34,562 nucleotides of DNA from Planctomycetota bacterium. Lineage in GTDB: Bacteria; Planctomycetota; Phycisphaerae; WQYP01. The DNA is taken from contig JAKAVA010000021.1 in the NCBI GenBank assembly GCA_021827645.1, positions 1 to 34,562 of the forward strand. The letters run 5' to 3'. The translations under genes and the position numbers were made by a program. Below the pieces are notes generated by a model that did no database searches, was not told the origin of the DNA, and saw nothing but the letters and a program-made list of their open reading frames with translations. Positions 33,254 to 34,562 of the stretch are shown one piece after another (positions within the stretch are counted from its first letter, which is position 1; each line of letters opens with the position of its first letter).

Positions 33254-34562
33254 TCACGGCATCGGGACATTGGTAAACTTGAAGGGAATTTTCAAATTCA
33301 CCGGATGGCGGTAAATGTTCAATCGCAGCTTCGCGAGTTTGATATTGGTCTGGAGGGTATAGGTCGTTTTATTTGGCATTCCGTTGGACGATATGACGTT
33401 GATGTAACTCGTCGCCACGCCACCGGCTCCAAATCCCTGCATATTGGCCGTGTTCTGGGCCTGATTTTGAATGTTTTGGGCCTGCTGCGACATGCTCGCC
33501 GGCCAGGTTATCTCGTACGTCAACTGCCAGTTGTTGTTGACCAACGATTCCGGGCCGAATTTGAGATGAATCCCGCCGATATGCAGGGTTTCGCTTTTTT
33601 TGGTGGAAATATTCACCTTCAGGGCCTTGAGATCCACCGCCCCGATGATCGGAATGTATCCTTTTAATATTTTAATATTTCCTCCGGGATGTTTGGGATA
33701 TTGCAGATTCAAGGAGCAGTTCGCCACCGCACCCATGAGCTGCCCGCCGTAAAAGTTGTTCATATTCGGTGCCACCAGCGATTGGCCTTTGGAATCGACC
33801 GCCTGCGTTACAACGATGGGCTGCATCTGCACGTTACCGATATGGGTCGGCAGCATGAGCATATCCATCTGCAGCGTGAAATTGACACTTCGCCCTGCGC
33901 TGGGCAGAGCGTAGTTGAGATTTCGCTGGTAGGTGGCGTTCTGCAGGCTTACGGCAAAAGCGCCGGAAAAAGAAGTGAACGGTCCGATGGTATTTTGCCC
34001 CTGTTGAAAGGGAATTCCCGGCTGGTTGTTAATATATCCGAACGATGGAGAGATATTGGTTTTTGCGGCCAGCAGGGCGATGACCCGCCAGAACGGGGCA
34101 TTTTTTACGTCCAGCGAAACCGTGGTGCTCGAATTGGCATTCCAGAAATTGGCGGTGGTTCCCGCCTGGCGGCAAACATCCATGATGGCGGTGGTGGCAG
34201 GAACATTTTTAAGCTTAAGTGTAATAAGCGGCCCGCGCATCATATCTTCCGTGGCAATCTTCCGGAGATCGCGCCGCAGGAGATGCCGCATTTCCGGCGT
34301 GGTCAGCCCTTTCAAGGCCTTCTTCAGATACGGCACAACGGGGTCGCCCATCAGAAGCAACTCCTTCGCCGCCTTCTCCCGAACGCGATAGCGGGCGCTC
34401 AGCAATGCGTGAATATCTGCTTTTACGCGGGCTTGGTTCAGGGGTAGTAGCCCGGGGTAGCTCAGCTTCTGGGCCGGATGGGTGGCAGGAGCGGCATGAC
34501 CGGGTGGCACCGCAGGGATCATGGGCCCACCCGGTTGAATTCCATTTCCCAGAATCACAAGT
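33254..34562 (-). CDS. Exported protein with HEAT-like start and secretin/STN-like domain (5' end outside window)
   Basis: The frame is open past the window edge, so at least 435 residues are visible and the N-terminal signal is missing. A first part (ARVKADIHALLSARYRVREKAAKELLLMGDPVVPYLKKALKG) resembles HEAT units. A second part (LITLKLKNVPATTAIMDVCRQAGTTANFW ... VSLDVKNAPFWRVIALLAAKT) has the L-x-V-x-N-V-P-x-x-A plan of STN-type short domains of secretins and TonB receptors. The remainder (33.3-34.0 kb) is beta-rich with many Asn and Gln. It is likely an envelope protein. An in-frame GTG at 34558 and ATG at 34522 exist but probably are internal. The gene ends 113 bases before holA begins. 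Confidence 0.65.
   Translation of the reverse strand, partial: LVILGNGIQPGGPMIPAVPPGHAAPATHPAQKLSYPGLLPLNQARVKADIHALLSARYRVREKAAKELLLMGDPVVPYLKKALKGLTTPEMRHLLRRDLRKIATEDMMRGPLITLKLKNVPATTAIMDVCRQAGTTANFWNANSSTTVSLDVKNAPFWRVIALLAAKTNISPSFGYINNQPGIPFQQGQNTIGPFTSFSGAFAVSLQNATYQRNLNYALPSAGRSVNFTLQMDMLMLPTHIGNVQMQPIVVTQAVDSKGQSLVAPNMNNFYGGQLMGAVANCSLNLQYPKHPGGNIKILKGYIPIIGAVDLKALKVNISTKKSETLHIGGIHLKFGPESLVNNNWQLTYEITWPASMSQQAQNIQNQAQNTANMQGFGAGGVATSYINVISSNGMPNKTTYTLQTNIKLAKLRLNIYRHPVNLKIPFKFTNVPMP

Overview
The window reads as a chromosomal stretch from a Planctomycetota bacterium, most likely of the class Phycisphaerae. This is inferred from gene content: two exported proteins with PEP-CTERM sorting tails (VPEP or TPEP, hydrophobic helix, VRRRK), a prepilin-like protein with the planctomycete-type N-terminal methylation signal and C-terminal DGH signature, secreted HEAT/PDZ and TPR proteins, and an integrase-tail remnant of a type I associate with planctomycetes. 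Most genes are intact and closely packed. Both edges cut a gene: an unrecognised C-terminus at the left and an exported repeat-type protein at the right.

Layout. 1-4.7 kb: partial gene, prepilin-like protein (-), PEP-CTERM protein 1 (-) behind a ~375-nt structured leader, an MBL-fold hydrolase (+) and TatA (-). 5.0-8.4 kb: a sugar-type ABC importer operon (binding protein and two permeases, no ATPase). 8.5-11.6 kb: a HEAT/TPR protein, tRNA-Arg(ACG) abutted by an integrase-tail remnant, and a secreted transglutaminase-like protein. 11.75-13.8 kb: four intact genes resembling phage neck/tail proteins, without capsid, portal or terminase. 13.8-16.8 kb: acpS (-), a Nudix protein, and an overlapping trio made of a TIGR04255-like protein, an unknown small protein and a Fic protein. 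16.9-21.1 kb: ndk, cupin, phospholipase-D-like synthase and ligA, probably one operon. 21.1-24.5 kb: tag (-), a pyruvate-dehydrogenase-type E2, then a 52-codon remnant overlapping an orphan ParA-type ATPase. 24.6-28.1 kb: two secreted proteins on the minus strand (TPR; HEAT-PDZ). 28.3-30.5 kb: PEP-CTERM protein 2 with a clear promoter, a leader mini-ORF and a strong terminator, then a multi-cluster 4Fe-4S protein. 30.5-34.6 kb (-): a tandem HD-GYP protein, holA and a partial exported protein.

How it fits together. Housekeeping genes (tatA, acpS, ndk, ligA, tag, E2, holA) form the backbone. Three accessory insertions are superimposed on it: the integrase scar plus phage-like cassette, the TIGR04255/small/Fic trio, and the truncated-regulator/ParA pair. 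The trio and the ParA pair are the best candidates for an under-described system. The structured leaders of the two PEP-CTERM genes are the best candidates for unrecognised RNA regulation. Family names come from recalled sequence patterns; no search was run.
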